Position numbers and translations under genes: made by a program. Of a stretch of DNA of 64,000 nucleotides, positions 17,712-27,257 are shown piece by piece. Position 1 is the first letter of the stretch, and each line of letters begins with the position of its first letter. The notes beneath the pieces are model-generated. The model was not told the DNA's origin. It made no database searches and was given only the letters and a program-made list of their open reading frames with translations. The stretch lies in NCBI GenBank assembly GCA_905181615.1, contig CAJIYH010000006.1, forward strand, positions 351,001 to 415,000, given 5' to 3'. Source of the stretch: an uncultured Flavobacteriaceae bacterium. GTDB taxonomy: Bacteria; Bacteroidota; Bacteroidia; Flavobacteriales; Flavobacteriaceae.

Positions 17712-18461
17712 TTAGTCCGCTAATTGTTTGATCCAGTCGTATCCTTTTGCTTCTAGTTCGTGAGCCAATTCTTTGGTTCCGGACTTTACAATTCTACCGT
17801 TATGAAGAACATGTACAAAATCTGGAACTATGTGATCTAGCAAGCGTTGATAATGAGTAATTACGATTACGGCATTGTCTTTACTTTTTAATTTGTTAAC
17901 TCCATGAGCAACTATTTTTAGTGCATCAATATCCAACCCAGAATCTGTTTCGTCAAGAATTGCCAGCTTGGGCTCTAACATTGCCATTTGAAAAATCTCG
18001 TTTCTCTTTTTTTCCCCTCCTGAAAAACCTTCGTTTAAAGAACGAGAAAGAAATTTAGAATCGATTTCCAAAAGGGCTGCTTTTTCACGGATATTTTTTA
18101 ACATGTCTTTAGCAGGCATGTCCTCAAGTCCTTTAGCTTTTCTAGAGGCATTGATTGCGGTTTTAATAAAGTTAGTAACCGTAACACCTGGAATTTCTAC
18201 AGGATATTGGAAGGACAAGAAAACCCCTTTGTGCGCGCGTTGTTCTGCATCGTCTTCAGACAAATCTTCTCCATTTAAAGTGATTTCTCCCTTTTCAACT
18301 AGATAGTCTTCGTTTCCTGCAATTACTGCTGAAAGTGTGCTTTTACCAGACCCATTTGGCCCCATAATAGCATGGACTTCTCCTGGGTTAACTTGCAGAT
18401 TGATTCCTCTTAAAATTTCTTTTCCTTCTACACTCGCATATAGATTTTTTACTGTTAACAT
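17712..18461 (-). CDS. sufC: SufC ATPase
   Basis: 249 residues, ABC-type ATPase of the SUF system. Walker A GPNGSGKST is at 34-42, the signature motif is FSGGEKKRNEI near 149, and Walker B is LAILDETDSGLD. It energises the SufBCD scaffold and has no membrane domain partner. Encoded between sufB (13-base gap) and sufD (2-base gap). Confidence 0.97.
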   Translation of the reverse strand: MLTVKNLYASVEGKEILRGINLQVNPGEVHAIMGPNGSGKSTLSAVIAGNEDYLVEKGEITLNGEDLSEDDAEQRAHKGVFLSFQYPVEIPGVTVTNFIKTAINASRKAKGLEDMPAKDMLKNIREKAALLEIDSKFLSRSLNEGFSGGEKKRNEIFQMAMLEPKLAILDETDSGLDIDALKIVAHGVNKLKSKDNAVIVITHYQRLLDHIVPDFVHVLHNGRIVKSGTKELAHELEAKGYDWIKQLAD

Positions 18462-18474
18462 AATTTATGTAATC

Positions 18475-19920
18475 TTATCCCACCGATCCTTCGAGGGAAA
18501 TTTCTAATAATTTTTGTGCCTCTACGGCGAATTCCATTGGAAGTTTATTTAAAACTTCTTTACTAAATCCATTTACAATTAGTGCAATCGCTTTTTCTGT
18601 ATCAATTCCACGTTGGTTACAATAAAAAATCTGGTCTTCACCAATTTTACTGGTTGTAGCTTCGTGTTCAATTTGAGCAGAATTATTTCTAGCTTCTATA
18701 TACGGAAAGGTATGTGCTCCACACAAATCACCCATAAGAAGGGAGTCGCATTGAGAAAAGTTACGTGCATTAGCGGCTTTGGGATGAACCTGAACCAAAC
18801 CACGATAGCTGTTTTGTGAATGACCTGCTGATATTCCTTTCGAAATTATTGTACTTCGGGTATTTTTACCCAAATGAATCATTTTAGTTCCTGTATCGGC
18901 TTGCTGATAATTATTGGTTACTGCAATAGAATAAAACTCTCCTATTGAGTTGTCTCCTTTCAAAATGCATGAAGGATATTTCCAAGTAACCGCTGAGCCA
19001 GTTTCTACTTGTGTCCAAGAAATTTTTGCGCTGTTATGACAAATACCTCTTTTGGTTACAAAATTAAATACACCACCTTTTCCCTCTTTATCTCCAGGAT
19101 ACCAATTTTGAACGGTTGAATATTTTATCTCTGCCTCATCCATAGCGACTAATTCTACAACTGCAGCATGCAGTTGGTTTTCGTCTCGTGATGGAGCTGT
19201 GCATCCTTCAAGGTAACTTACATAACTAGATTGGTCTGCAATTACAAGTGTTCTTTCGAACTGTCCTGTTCCCGCTTGATTGATTCTGAAATAAGTTGAC
19301 AATTCCATAGGACAACGAACCCCTTTTGGTATATAACAAAAAGATCCATCTGAAAAAACAGCAGAATTTAGTGCTGCATAGAAATTGTCTTTTACTGGAA
19401 CTACCGAACCAATATATTTTTTAACTAAATCTGGATATTCTTTAATTGCTTCTGAAATGGAGCAAAATATAATGCCTTTTTTGGCTAAGGTGTCTCTAAA
19501 AGTAGTTGCTACAGAAACAGAATCTACAACTATGTCTACGGCCACACCAGCAAGAACTTTTTGCTCGTCTATAGAGATTCCTAATTTTTTGAAGGTGTCC
19601 AATAGTTCTGGATCAACCTCATCTAGACTTTCATATTTGTCTTTTTTATTTGGAGCGGAGTAATAAGAAATTCCCTGAAAATCTGGCTTCTTGTACTTTA
19701 CATTATGCCATTCAGGTTCTTTCATTAGGATCCACGAACGATACGCATCTAAACGCCAATCGGTCATCCATTGAGGTTCTTCTTTTCTTTTTGAAATTGC
19801 TCGGACAATGTCTTCGTTTAATCCGATAGGAAAAGTATCCGAATCGATATCGGTATAAAAACCGTACTCGTATTCTTTAGTCTCTAACTCTTTTTTAAGT
19901 TCTTCTTCGGTATATGCCAT
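18475..19920 (-). CDS. sufB: SufB, FeS cluster scaffold protein
   Basis: 481 residues. The core beta-helix carries [20 protein letters not shown] and the C-terminal region [20 protein letters not shown] with the conserved EHEATTSKI motif. SufB is the main scaffold on which clusters are built, with sulfur delivered by SufE. It follows the iscA-like gene by 11 bases and leads the sufBCDSE order. Full-length. Confidence 0.97.
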   Translation of the reverse strand: MAYTEEELKKELETKEYEYGFYTDIDSDTFPIGLNEDIVRAISKRKEEPQWMTDWRLDAYRSWILMKEPEWHNVKYKKPDFQGISYYSAPNKKDKYESLDEVDPELLDTFKKLGISIDEQKVLAGVAVDIVVDSVSVATTFRDTLAKKGIIFCSISEAIKEYPDLVKKYIGSVVPVKDNFYAALNSAVFSDGSFCYIPKGVRCPMELSTYFRINQAGTGQFERTLVIADQSSYVSYLEGCTAPSRDENQLHAAVVELVAMDEAEIKYSTVQNWYPGDKEGKGGVFNFVTKRGICHNSAKISWTQVETGSAVTWKYPSCILKGDNSIGEFYSIAVTNNYQQADTGTKMIHLGKNTRSTIISKGISAGHSQNSYRGLVQVHPKAANARNFSQCDSLLMGDLCGAHTFPYIEARNNSAQIEHEATTSKIGEDQIFYCNQRGIDTEKAIALIVNGFSKEVLNKLPMEFAVEAQKLLEISLEGSVG

Positions 19921-19931
19921 TGCATTTTTTT

Positions 19932-20261
19932 TTAGAGTGAAAAGCTCTCACCACAACCACAAGTTCTATTTGCGTTTGGGTTATTGAATACAAACCCTTT
20001 TCCATTTAATCCTCCAGAGTATTCTAGGGTAGTTCCTAATAAATACAAGAGACTTTTTTTATCTACTACAATTTTGACGTTGTTGTCTTCAAAAAGACGG
20101 TCTTCATCAAGTTGTTTTTTATCAAAATTTAAATCGTAGGACAGGCCTGAACAACCCCCACTTTTAACTCCTACTCTAACGTAGTCGTTAACGGGATCGA
20201 AACCTTCTTCTTGCATTAAAACAGATACTTTTTGTTTTGCCGTTTCAGAGACCTTAATCAT
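19932..20261 (-). CDS. HesB/IscA family iron-sulfur carrier (SufA-like)
   Basis: 109 residues of the A-type carrier family. The three conserved cysteines are present: C37 in SGGCSGLSY and C101 and C103 in the TCGCGESF tail. A-type proteins carry assembled clusters from the scaffold to target enzymes. As first gene of the suf operon it is probably the SUF-specific member (sufA or iscA; the symbol cannot be settled by sequence alone). A promoter box lies 29 bases upstream. Confidence 0.94.
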   Translation of the reverse strand: MIKVSETAKQKVSVLMQEEGFDPVNDYVRVGVKSGGCSGLSYDLNFDKKQLDEDRLFEDNNVKIVVDKKSLLYLLGTTLEYSGGLNGKGFVFNNPNANRTCGCGESFSL

Positions 20262-20290
20262 AACTATTTAAAGTTTTTCTAAATAAAGCA

Positions 20291-20298
20291 CAAATATA
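20291..20298 (-). promoter_or_regulatory. Bacteroidota -7 promoter element of the suf operon
   Basis: On the minus strand this reads TATATTTG, an exact TAnnTTTG match, 29 bases before the iscA-like ATG. It would drive all eight SUF genes down to 13894. No convincing TTTG -33 element and no recognisable iron-responsive operator is visible. Confidence 0.5.
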
Positions 20299-20362
20299 AG
20301 GTATTTCGAGCATTAAGCCTTAGAATCTAGAATAGATATAAACTATGAGAAAATATATTAAA

Positions 20363-21709
20363 TTAATGGTATTGTACAACGACCAAATCCTTATTGCCAT
20401 GATTTCCCTGAAAAAGTCCGTCTACACTTTCTGTTTCGCCTACTACAATTATTTTACCTGAAGATAATTCGATAATATCATGGGCTAAATCAACACTTAA
20501 TCCTCCTAAAGAAAAGCTATTAAGCACTGTTTTATCTGGCGATAATCTTAAAACCAACATGTCATTATCCCCTTGATTCATGGAAACATCCCCATCATTA
20601 CTTCGCGAGTATCCAGCTAACCAAAGATCATCATTTGAACCAATTGCAAGTCCTCTACCTAAGTCAAAAGAAGATCCTCCAAAAGAGTGTTCTGACAAAA
20701 GTTCTCCAGAAGTATTTAGTGTTATTATCCAAAAATCAGAGCTTCCTTTAGGGTAGCTTATATTTCCATCGGGGCTAAAACTATTTCCAAATACAACGAT
20801 ATTCCCTTCCCCATCTTGAAGAACTGCATTAGCACCGTCAATCTCTGAACCACCAAGAGTCTTTTCCCAAAGTATATTTCCTAGCGAATTAATCATTACG
20901 ACCCAAACATCATAGCTCCCTTGAGATTCTGACACATCTACATCCGAACTTTCTGTAGTTCCAACTAAAACAAAATTACCATTTACAAGTTCAATAGCAT
21001 CATACGATCGGTCGTTGCTCGTTCCGCCATAATAATTTCGCCACTCAACAACACCTTGAGCGTTAATTTTATGACACCAAAATTCACCTACACCGTGTCT
21101 AGAAGATCTTTCGGATATTGAATTTCCTGCTCCATTTGAAGCAGTAACATCTAAAAATCCGTTAAATAAAGCTCCTCCGTCGGAAGTCTTGATGATGTTG
21201 TAAGCGTGATCATGCCCTGCATATCCAAAGCTCCGCTCCCACATAAAATTACCTTGCTCATTTATTCGTATTATCCAATTATCATGTTGTCCTTCGTTAT
21301 TCGTTCCTAGTCCATCAGCACTTTGGCTATACCCCAACAGCATAAAGCCGTTATCATCCATTTGAATTAGGGAATGACCCCTATCATCTCCAGAGCCACC
21401 GTAGGTTTTGTTCCAATCTAATTCACCCTCTGAGTTAAATTTCAATAACCAAAGATCACTTTCTTCAAGTGCTTTATCCGTAATGTCACCGTTAATGCTT
21501 TTTGTATTTCCAAAAACCGCAAAACCGCCATCACTAGTTTCAATTACGGCGTGAGCGACATCTTCATTAGTCCCTCCAAAGGTTTTAACCCAAGACAATT
21601 TACCCTCAAAAGAAGAACTAATTCCTGAATCTGGGTAATAACTTGAAATTGAGGTCGCGTTTTCGCATCCACAAAAACATAGGATAAAAAGAAAATAAAA
21701 AAACCGCAT
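20363..21709 (-). CDS. Lipoprotein with a seven-repeat beta-propeller
   Basis: 448 residues with a lipoprotein signal (Cys within the first 15 residues, ILCFCGC). The rest contains seven repeats of about 60 residues whose blade cores read KTFGGTNEDVAHAV, KTYGGSGDDRGHSL, RSFGYAGHDHAYNI, NYYGGTSNDRSYDA, KTLGGSEIDGANAV, HSFGGSSFDLGRGL and FSLGGLSVDLAHDI, each followed by a GGF/GNF-type strand and an SxNGD/SADG turn. This points to a seven-bladed beta-propeller exposed on the cell surface or in the periplasm. It follows the choice-of-anchor protein gene by 5 bases, so the two are one operon. Function unknown; adhesion or glycan binding is possible. Confidence 0.82.
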   Translation of the reverse strand: MRFFYFLFILCFCGCENATSISSYYPDSGISSSFEGKLSWVKTFGGTNEDVAHAVIETSDGGFAVFGNTKSINGDITDKALEESDLWLLKFNSEGELDWNKTYGGSGDDRGHSLIQMDDNGFMLLGYSQSADGLGTNNEGQHDNWIIRINEQGNFMWERSFGYAGHDHAYNIIKTSDGGALFNGFLDVTASNGAGNSISERSSRHGVGEFWCHKINAQGVVEWRNYYGGTSNDRSYDAIELVNGNFVLVGTTESSDVDVSESQGSYDVWVVMINSLGNILWEKTLGGSEIDGANAVLQDGEGNIVVFGNSFSPDGNISYPKGSSDFWIITLNTSGELLSEHSFGGSSFDLGRGLAIGSNDDLWLAGYSRSNDGDVSMNQGDNDMLVLRLSPDKTVLNSFSLGGLSVDLAHDIIELSSGKIIVVGETESVDGLFQGNHGNKDLVVVQYH

Positions 21710-21714
21710 ATAAA

Positions 21715-22956
21715 TTATTCGCTTGGTTTTACCAAATAGAGTCCCGTATTGATATCACTTATAACAATTACTCCGCTTTCGAAATAAGGATAAATACTCC
21801 ATACGCCATTAAAGTTAGCATTATTATTTGAAGGATAGGTGTCAAAAAAGCCTTCTTCTTCCATTACTCCAGAAGCAATGTTTATGGTATTAATTTCTCT
21901 AAAGCCTGCGGTATAATTTGCTATAAAAAAAGAATTGTTTTTAGTATAGCCGTTATGATCAATTGCATTAGTAGCTCCGAGATAAGTATGATGTAAAATG
22001 GGGTTGTCTAAATCTTCTAAATCAAAAACAAGCGTTTTTGTTCGTCCCCCAAAATTAATTTCATCAAGTTCGTCTCCCAAATAATAGTATTGATGGTCTT
22101 CGGCTAACCATCCTTGATGCGTGTACCCGCCATTACTATAAGACATGTTTGATATTAATATAGGAGCAGATTTATCAGTAACATCAACAATGACAACTTG
22201 ATTATTATCGCCACCATCACTGTTGCTTCCAAATAAAATTTCTTTCCCATGATGATCTTGATCGGGTCCGTTATAAGTAACTATATGCGCGTCGTGGGAG
22301 TAAGATTCATCCGAAAAACCTCCTTCTAAAGTTGGATTAAGCGGATCATTAACATCTATAAAAGCAGGGCCTCCTTCGTATAAACCACTTCCAATTACAT
22401 AAGCAAAACCACTGGCTTCGTTTATGGCAATGTTATGTGCATTTCCAAATCCTGTAAAACGAGCGTCTGCTGTGAAGTTTTGTTTTGAAGGTACATCTCG
22501 CAATCGTGTTAAATCAAAAACTTGCATTCCATGGTTAGCTGCTTCACTTACTATAAATGCATGATTTTGAAAAACCTTAACATCTCTCCATGAACTAGGA
22601 ACGGAAGCAGTGGCTAATTTACCTAAATAAATAGGTTGATCAGGAACGCTAATATCTACAAATGCAGTCCCATCGTCTAGTCCCATTATTGCATATTCTT
22701 TTCCAGTTTGTGGGTCGGTCCAGCCCCAACTGTCGTTTCCTGAATTAGCACGAAAAGTTTCTAAAGAAACTATTGCCTGCAGGTCATATCCAGAACATGG
22801 ATAAACTCCTGCAAAACCGTCTACACAAGGTGTTAAACCGCTTGAAGGAATTGTCAAGGTTGGTATTGAAGGGATGTAAGGCGTTGTTTCTATTATATTT
22901 GAGCAACCCCAAAAGGATACAATTGAAATCAAAAAGATTTTGATTTGAGTTTTCAT
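21715..22956 (-). CDS. Choice-of-anchor B family (LVIVD-repeat) lipoprotein
   Basis: 413 residues with a lipoprotein signal ending at the Cys of VSFWGC (about residue 18). The mature part has repeated beta-blade units with phrases such as VDISVPDQPIYLGKL, IDVNDPLNPTLEGGF and VDVTDKSAPILISNM, typical of LVIVD-type propellers. Conserved-looking histidines occur in DAHIVTYNG, GYTHQGWL and AIDHNGY. Predicted surface or periplasmic. It is the first gene of a two-gene operon with the seven-repeat lipoprotein. Role unknown. Confidence 0.85.
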   Translation of the reverse strand: MKTQIKIFLISIVSFWGCSNIIETTPYIPSIPTLTIPSSGLTPCVDGFAGVYPCSGYDLQAIVSLETFRANSGNDSWGWTDPQTGKEYAIMGLDDGTAFVDISVPDQPIYLGKLATASVPSSWRDVKVFQNHAFIVSEAANHGMQVFDLTRLRDVPSKQNFTADARFTGFGNAHNIAINEASGFAYVIGSGLYEGGPAFIDVNDPLNPTLEGGFSDESYSHDAHIVTYNGPDQDHHGKEILFGSNSDGGDNNQVVIVDVTDKSAPILISNMSYSNGGYTHQGWLAEDHQYYYLGDELDEINFGGRTKTLVFDLEDLDNPILHHTYLGATNAIDHNGYTKNNSFFIANYTAGFREINTINIASGVMEEEGFFDTYPSNNNANFNGVWSIYPYFESGVIVISDINTGLYLVKPSE

Positions 22957-23037
22957 ATTATAATATAGTATTCGTGTTTAAAGATAAACTATCCAATAAC
23001 CCTGTCAAAATTTAGGGGTTTATTTCAATAAACCTCT

Positions 23038-23045
23038 TATTTTTG
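23038..23045 (+). promoter_or_regulatory. Bacteroidota -7 promoter element of thiL
   Basis: TATTTTTG matches TAnnTTTG and ends four bases before the thiL ATG at 23050, the same spacing as at nadD and dxs, so the mRNA may start at the AUG. Confidence 0.45.
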
Positions 23046-23049
23046 CATC

Positions 23050-24102
23050 ATGCTAGAAGATAAAAACATTCCTAAGACACCTGTTGCCACTTTAGGCGAA
23101 TTTGAATTAATTAAAACTATTACCAAAGAATTTAAAATCAATGAAAAGTCGACACAAGTTGGCATTGGTGATGATGCAGCAGTAATTCAACACGGAAAAG
23201 AAGACACCCTTGTTTCTACAGACTTATTGATTGAAGGAGTACATTTTGACCTAAGCTATATGCCCTTAAAGCATCTGGGGTATAAGGCTGTAATGGTAAA
23301 CTTGTCGGATATCTACGCAATGAATGGGATTGCAACCCAAATCACATTCTCTCTTGCTTTTTCTAATCGTTTTCCACTAGAAGCCATTGAAGAATTATAC
23401 GCGGGAATCTATTTAGCATGTGAAAATTACAAAGTAGATTTGGTTGGAGGAGACACAACCAGCTCAACAACAGGCTTAATGCTTTCTTTAACTGCAATTG
23501 GAAAAGCACCTAAAAAAGAAATTACTCAAAGAAGTGGAGCAAAAGAAGGAAATCTAGTAGTCGTTACTGGAGATCTTGGAGGAGCTTATATGGGTTTGCA
23601 AGTTTTGGAAAGAGAAAAGGCTGTTTTCCAAGTAAACCCTCAATCTCAGCCTGATTTATCTGAGTATAGTTATTGTATAGAAAGACAATTGAAGCCCGAA
23701 GCCCGCACAGACATAAAAGCTTTATTGAATGAATTAGACGTTAAACCAACCTCTATGATTGATATAAGTGACGGTCTTTCTTCGGAAATATTACACATTT
23801 CAAAGGCTTCTAAATTAGGGTGCCAAATCTATGAAGACAAAATTCCAATTGATCCAGAAGTTGGTAAAACCTGTGAGGAATTTAAAATCAATAACACTAC
23901 AGCAGCTCTTAATGGTGGTGAAGATTACGAACTATTATTTACCATAGAGCAAAATGATTTTGAAAAGGTAAAAGGACATCCACATCTTAGTGTAATTGGA
24001 CATATGACCGACCAAGCTTCTGGCTATAATATGGTAACTGGACTGGGGCAGCAGATTGAATTAACTGCTCAAGGTTGGAACGGAATAAAAAGTGAAGAAT
24101 AA
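23050..24102 (+). CDS. thiL: Thiamine-monophosphate kinase
   Basis: 350 residues, PurM-like ATP-binding fold. Family motifs are GIGDDAAVI near 38-46, STDLLIEGVHFD near 57-68, LVGGDTTSS in the middle and MIDISDGLSSE near 236. It phosphorylates thiamine monophosphate to thiamine diphosphate, the cofactor sensed by the riboswitch at 51660-51739. It is transcribed alone and converges on the ZIP gene with two bases between the stops. No riboswitch precedes it. Confidence 0.94.
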   Translation: MLEDKNIPKTPVATLGEFELIKTITKEFKINEKSTQVGIGDDAAVIQHGKEDTLVSTDLLIEGVHFDLSYMPLKHLGYKAVMVNLSDIYAMNGIATQITFSLAFSNRFPLEAIEELYAGIYLACENYKVDLVGGDTTSSTTGLMLSLTAIGKAPKKEITQRSGAKEGNLVVVTGDLGGAYMGLQVLEREKAVFQVNPQSQPDLSEYSYCIERQLKPEARTDIKALLNELDVKPTSMIDISDGLSSEILHISKASKLGCQIYEDKIPIDPEVGKTCEEFKINNTTAALNGGEDYELLFTIEQNDFEKVKGHPHLSVIGHMTDQASGYNMVTGLGQQIELTAQGWNGIKSEE

Positions 24103-24104
24103 GC

Positions 24105-24920
24105 TTAACCTAGCGCTACATCCAGACACATCATAACAATAAACCCTCCAATAAATCCAAGGGTCGCAATGTCGGTATACTTGTCTTGTTGAGTTTCGGG
24201 AATTACTTCTTCGACCACTACAAAAATCATTGCACCAGCTGCAAAAGACAAAGCATATGGAAGTATAGGTGTGAAAAAAGTGACTGCAACTGCTCCGATA
24301 ACTGCAGCTACAGGCTCTACAGCGGCAGACATTTGTCCGTACCAAAAGCTTTTGAAACGGCTTAACCCCAAGCGTCTTAAGGGCATAGATACCGCTATTC
24401 CTTCCGGGAAATTTTGAATTCCAATACCAATAGCCAAAACTACAGCACCAGCTATAGAAGCTTCAGGAATTCCTGCAGCAACTCCTCCAAAAAGAACACC
24501 GATTGCTAATCCTTCGGGAATGTTGTGAAGTGTGATGGCTAAAACTAATAAAGTTGTTCGGTGCCATGGTGTTTTGATTCCTTCGCTTTCTTTAAAATTA
24601 ATGTGCATGTGAGGCAAGACCTTATCTAGTGCAAAAATAAATAAAGCCCCTAATCCAAACCCAACAGCTGCGGGCATCACCTTAACAAAGCCCTCACCTG
24701 GGCTCATCTCAATTCCAGGGGCGAGTAAACTCCAAAAACTTGCAGCAACCATTACTCCTCCCGTAAAGCCTAACATTCCATCGAGAACAGCTCGATTCAT
24801 TTTTTTAAAAAAGAACACAAATGAAGCTCCAAAGGCTGTTAATCCCCATGTGAAAAGAGTAGCATACAATGCACCTAATACCGGGTCGGTTTTTTCGAAA
24901 AAAGCTATTAATGTTTCCAT
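24105..24920 (-). CDS. ZIP family divalent metal transporter
   Basis: 271 residues with about eight hydrophobic segments. The metal-binding helix motifs are LHNIPEGLAIG near 147-157 and the second IQNFPEGIAVS near 186-196, both diagnostic of the ZIP family (ZupT type). It imports zinc, iron or manganese across the inner membrane. A histidine-containing loop (LPHMHINF) lies between segments 3 and 4. Single-gene unit with its own -7 box; no metal-responsive operator recognised. Confidence 0.92.
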   Translation of the reverse strand: METLIAFFEKTDPVLGALYATLFTWGLTAFGASFVFFFKKMNRAVLDGMLGFTGGVMVAASFWSLLAPGIEMSPGEGFVKVMPAAVGFGLGALFIFALDKVLPHMHINFKESEGIKTPWHRTTLLVLAITLHNIPEGLAIGVLFGGVAAGIPEASIAGAVVLAIGIGIQNFPEGIAVSMPLRRLGLSRFKSFWYGQMSAAVEPVAAVIGAVAVTFFTPILPYALSFAAGAMIFVVVEEVIPETQQDKYTDIATLGFIGGFIVMMCLDVALG

Positions 24921-24946
24921 TTTAATTGATTTTAATAAATCTTTTG

Positions 24947-24954
24947 CAAATTTA
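24947..24954 (-). promoter_or_regulatory. Bacteroidota -7 promoter element of the ZIP transporter gene
   Basis: The minus strand reads TAAATTTG, an exact TAnnTTTG match, 26 bases before the ATG at 24920. Confidence 0.45.
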
Positions 24955-25016
24955 GGTAAATTACTCGAGGAAAGCTATCCATCTATCCGTTTCAAATCTT
25001 TAATTTTATAGAATCT

Positions 25017-26165
25017 ATGGAAAATAAAAACCATTTTGACTATATAATTTGCGGCGGGGGTGCTTCTGGTTTAATGCTTATGCGTGCACTTTGCTTTGAC
25101 CCATTCTTTGATAAAAAAAAAATACTGCTTCTAGAAAAAGAATCTAAAAACACAAATGATAGGACGTGGTGTTTTTGGGAAGAAAAAGAATCCGACTGGG
25201 AATCTATACTTTATAAGAGTTGGGATTTTGCCGAGTTTAAGGCAGCTGGAGTTGATAAATCAATAAACCTTAATCCTTATAAGTACAAAATGATTCGCGG
25301 TATTGATTTTTATAAAAAGATTTATGAAGAGCTTGCTCAAAAATCAAATATTACTCTTATAAACCAAGAGATCGTAGATGTTGTAGATAAAAAAAAATAC
25401 GGGCTGGTTAGAACTAAAAACGAATCCTATATTGGGGATAAAGTTTTTTCTAGTCTTCCTAATCACCTCCATTTAGAAAATAAAAACAAATTTCCTGTCC
25501 TCAATCAACATTTTATTGGGTGGTTCGTGAAAACAGAACATCCAATATTCAAACCTGATACGATACAATTTATGGATTTCGATTTGCCCCAAAAAGGCAA
25601 TACGCGATTCATGTATGTACTCCCTTTTTCGGAAAACGAAGCCCTTCTAGAGTATACTTTGTTTTCAGAAGACCTGTTGGAAAATGAAGAATATGAGACA
25701 GCAATTAAAGACTATTTGAGTCAAAAAAATGCTGGAGAATTTTCTATTGAAGATAAAGAACAAGGTGCTATACCCATGACGGCTTATCCCTTTTGGAAAA
25801 GCAACACCCCTAATATAATGCATATCGGAACTGCTGGTGGATGGACAAAAGCTAGCACTGGTTTTACCTTTCAAAAAACAATGCGTAAAACAAATGAAGT
25901 TGTTGCTTTTCTAAAACAGGATAAAGCATTAAATACGCTCATACAAAAAAATAGATTTTGGTTCTATGACCTCCTGTTTTTGGATGTTCTAAGTAAACAT
26001 AACGAGAAAGGGCATCTGCTTTTCTCTCTTATGTTTAAGGAAAATAAAACGGATCGAATTTTCAAGTTCTTAGATGAACAAACTTCTTTTTTGGAAGAAA
26101 TCAAAATAATGATGAGTTTTCCAGCAGGGCTTTTTGTTAAAGCACTTTGGAAACGGATGTTTTAA
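25017..26165 (+). CDS. Lycopene beta-cyclase family protein (CrtY-type)
   Basis: 382 residues. The FAD/NAD-binding start FDYIICGGGASGLMLMRAL is at 7-25, followed by DRTWCFWE near 51-58, a family hallmark, and GTAGGWTKASTGFTF in the C-terminal third. These enzymes cyclise lycopene to beta-carotene, the precursor of zeaxanthin-type flavobacterial pigments. Not clustered with other carotenoid genes except the convergent polyprenyl diphosphate synthase, which could supply the C20 precursor. Its stop codon directly abuts the stop of that gene. Confidence 0.85.
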   Translation: MENKNHFDYIICGGGASGLMLMRALCFDPFFDKKKILLLEKESKNTNDRTWCFWEEKESDWESILYKSWDFAEFKAAGVDKSINLNPYKYKMIRGIDFYKKIYEELAQKSNITLINQEIVDVVDKKKYGLVRTKNESYIGDKVFSSLPNHLHLENKNKFPVLNQHFIGWFVKTEHPIFKPDTIQFMDFDLPQKGNTRFMYVLPFSENEALLEYTLFSEDLLENEEYETAIKDYLSQKNAGEFSIEDKEQGAIPMTAYPFWKSNTPNIMHIGTAGGWTKASTGFTFQKTMRKTNEVVAFLKQDKALNTLIQKNRFWFYDLLFLDVLSKHNEKGHLLFSLMFKENKTDRIFKFLDEQTSFLEEIKIMMSFPAGLFVKALWKRMF

Positions 26166-27134
26166 CTATAGTTTTCGTTCCATCAACTCTAGAGCAAAAG
26201 TCTTGAAAATAAGTTTCTTTTCTTCTATTATTGAAAAACTCTCAACCTCCTTAAGCGCTTTTTGAGTATACTCTTTCATCAATTGCTGAATCTGAGTTAC
26301 TGCGCCTGATTTTATGAATATTTTTTTTACAGCTTCAATTTTTTGAGAAGGATCAGTTGGATTGGTATTGAAAAAATCTTTCAAAACTTTTCGCTCCTCA
26401 GCATCACTTAGTTCATGTGCTAAAAGAAAAAGCATTGTTTTTTTATTCTCAATAATATCACCACCAACTTGTTTTCCAAATGTTTCTGGATTTCCAAAAG
26501 CATCTAAATAATCGTCTTGTAACTGAAAAGCTAAGCCCAATTCAATGCCAAAATCATAAAAAGACTGACTTGTGGATTTAGTCAAACCTCCTACCATTGC
26601 ACCCATTTGCAAGGAACACCCTAAAAGGGCAGCTGTTTTATATTGAATCATTTTTATGTAGTCTTGTTGTGAAACAATTTTCTGATTTGGAAAATCCATA
26701 TCGTACTGTTGTCCTTCACAAACTTTTCTTGCAGTAGAACTAAACAAAGTAGTAAGTTCCTTAAATAACTCCCCTGAATAAGCATTCAAACATTCATAAG
26801 CCCAAACCAACATAACATCTCCAGAAAGTATCCCCGTATTTACATCCCATTTTTTATGAACAGTAGCCTTTCCTCTTCGAAGAGGAGCTTCATCCATAAT
26901 ATCGTCGTGTACTAAACTAAAATTATGAAACACCTCAACAGCCAATGCTGCTGGAAGTGTGTTTTCAAAAGAACCTTTTACTGAGTCAGCAGCCAATAAA
27001 GCTAATAACGGACGTATTCGTTTGCCTCCTAATTGCATAATGTAAGCTGCCGGTTGGTATAACCTAACTGGTTTTGTCTCGGAAAGTTGCTCTTTCATGT
27101 AGCTTAAAAAAGCAGAATGGTATTGTGTAAGCAC
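26166..27134 (-). CDS. Polyprenyl (geranylgeranyl/farnesyl-type) diphosphate synthase
   Basis: 322 residues, trans-prenyltransferase. The first Asp-rich motif is VHDDIMDEAPLRRG near 75-88 and the second is LQDDYLDAFG near 202-211, both intact. It condenses isopentenyl diphosphate with an allylic diphosphate. The chain length cannot be fixed with certainty from sequence by eye; C20 for carotenoids is likely given the convergent lycopene cyclase gene. Translation starts at GTG 27134, 14 bases after a TAnnTTTG box on the minus strand. Confidence 0.93.
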   Translation of the reverse strand: MLTQYHSAFLSYMKEQLSETKPVRLYQPAAYIMQLGGKRIRPLLALLAADSVKGSFENTLPAALAVEVFHNFSLVHDDIMDEAPLRRGKATVHKKWDVNTGILSGDVMLVWAYECLNAYSGELFKELTTLFSSTARKVCEGQQYDMDFPNQKIVSQQDYIKMIQYKTAALLGCSLQMGAMVGGLTKSTSQSFYDFGIELGLAFQLQDDYLDAFGNPETFGKQVGGDIIENKKTMLFLLAHELSDAEERKVLKDFFNTNPTDPSQKIEAVKKIFIKSGAVTQIQQLMKEYTQKALKEVESFSIIEEKKLIFKTFALELMERKL

Positions 27135-27148
27135 AATTTTATTTTTTA

Positions 27149-27156
27149 CAAAAATA
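27149..27156 (-). promoter_or_regulatory. Bacteroidota -7 promoter element of the polyprenyl synthase gene
   Basis: The minus strand reads TATTTTTG, an exact TAnnTTTG match, 14 bases before the GTG start at 27134. The divergent tetR operator lies 37 bases further upstream. Confidence 0.45.
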
Positions 27157-27192
27157 AGGTTTTTTATCTCGTTTAATGTTAAAAAAAAACTT

Positions 27193-27220
27193 TGGAAACT
27201 TTTTAGGTTTTTAAAGTTTC
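27193..27220. promoter_or_regulatory. Palindromic operator of the TetR-controlled efflux operon
   Basis: GGAAACTTT at 27193-27201 and its exact inverted copy AAAGTTTCC at 27212-27220, with a 10-base spacer. The 28-base palindrome ends 5 bases before the -7 box of the tetR gene, the expected place for a TetR dimer to block RNA polymerase. It also lies near the divergent polyprenyl synthase promoter. Confidence 0.6.
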
Positions 27221-27225
27221 CGTAT

Positions 27226-27233
27226 GTACCTTT
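27226..27233 (+). promoter_or_regulatory. Bacteroidota -7 promoter element of the tetR-tolC-RND operon
   Basis: TACCTTTG, an exact TAnnTTTG match, 24 bases before the tetR ATG at 27258 and directly downstream of the palindromic operator. Confidence 0.55.
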
Positions 27234-27257
27234 GCAGCCAATTTATTAGTTAATAAA

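Noticed and set aside
20363-21709. DNA tandem repeat or CRISPR-like array
   Set aside because: Repetition is at protein level (blade motifs) and the DNA of the units differs widely.
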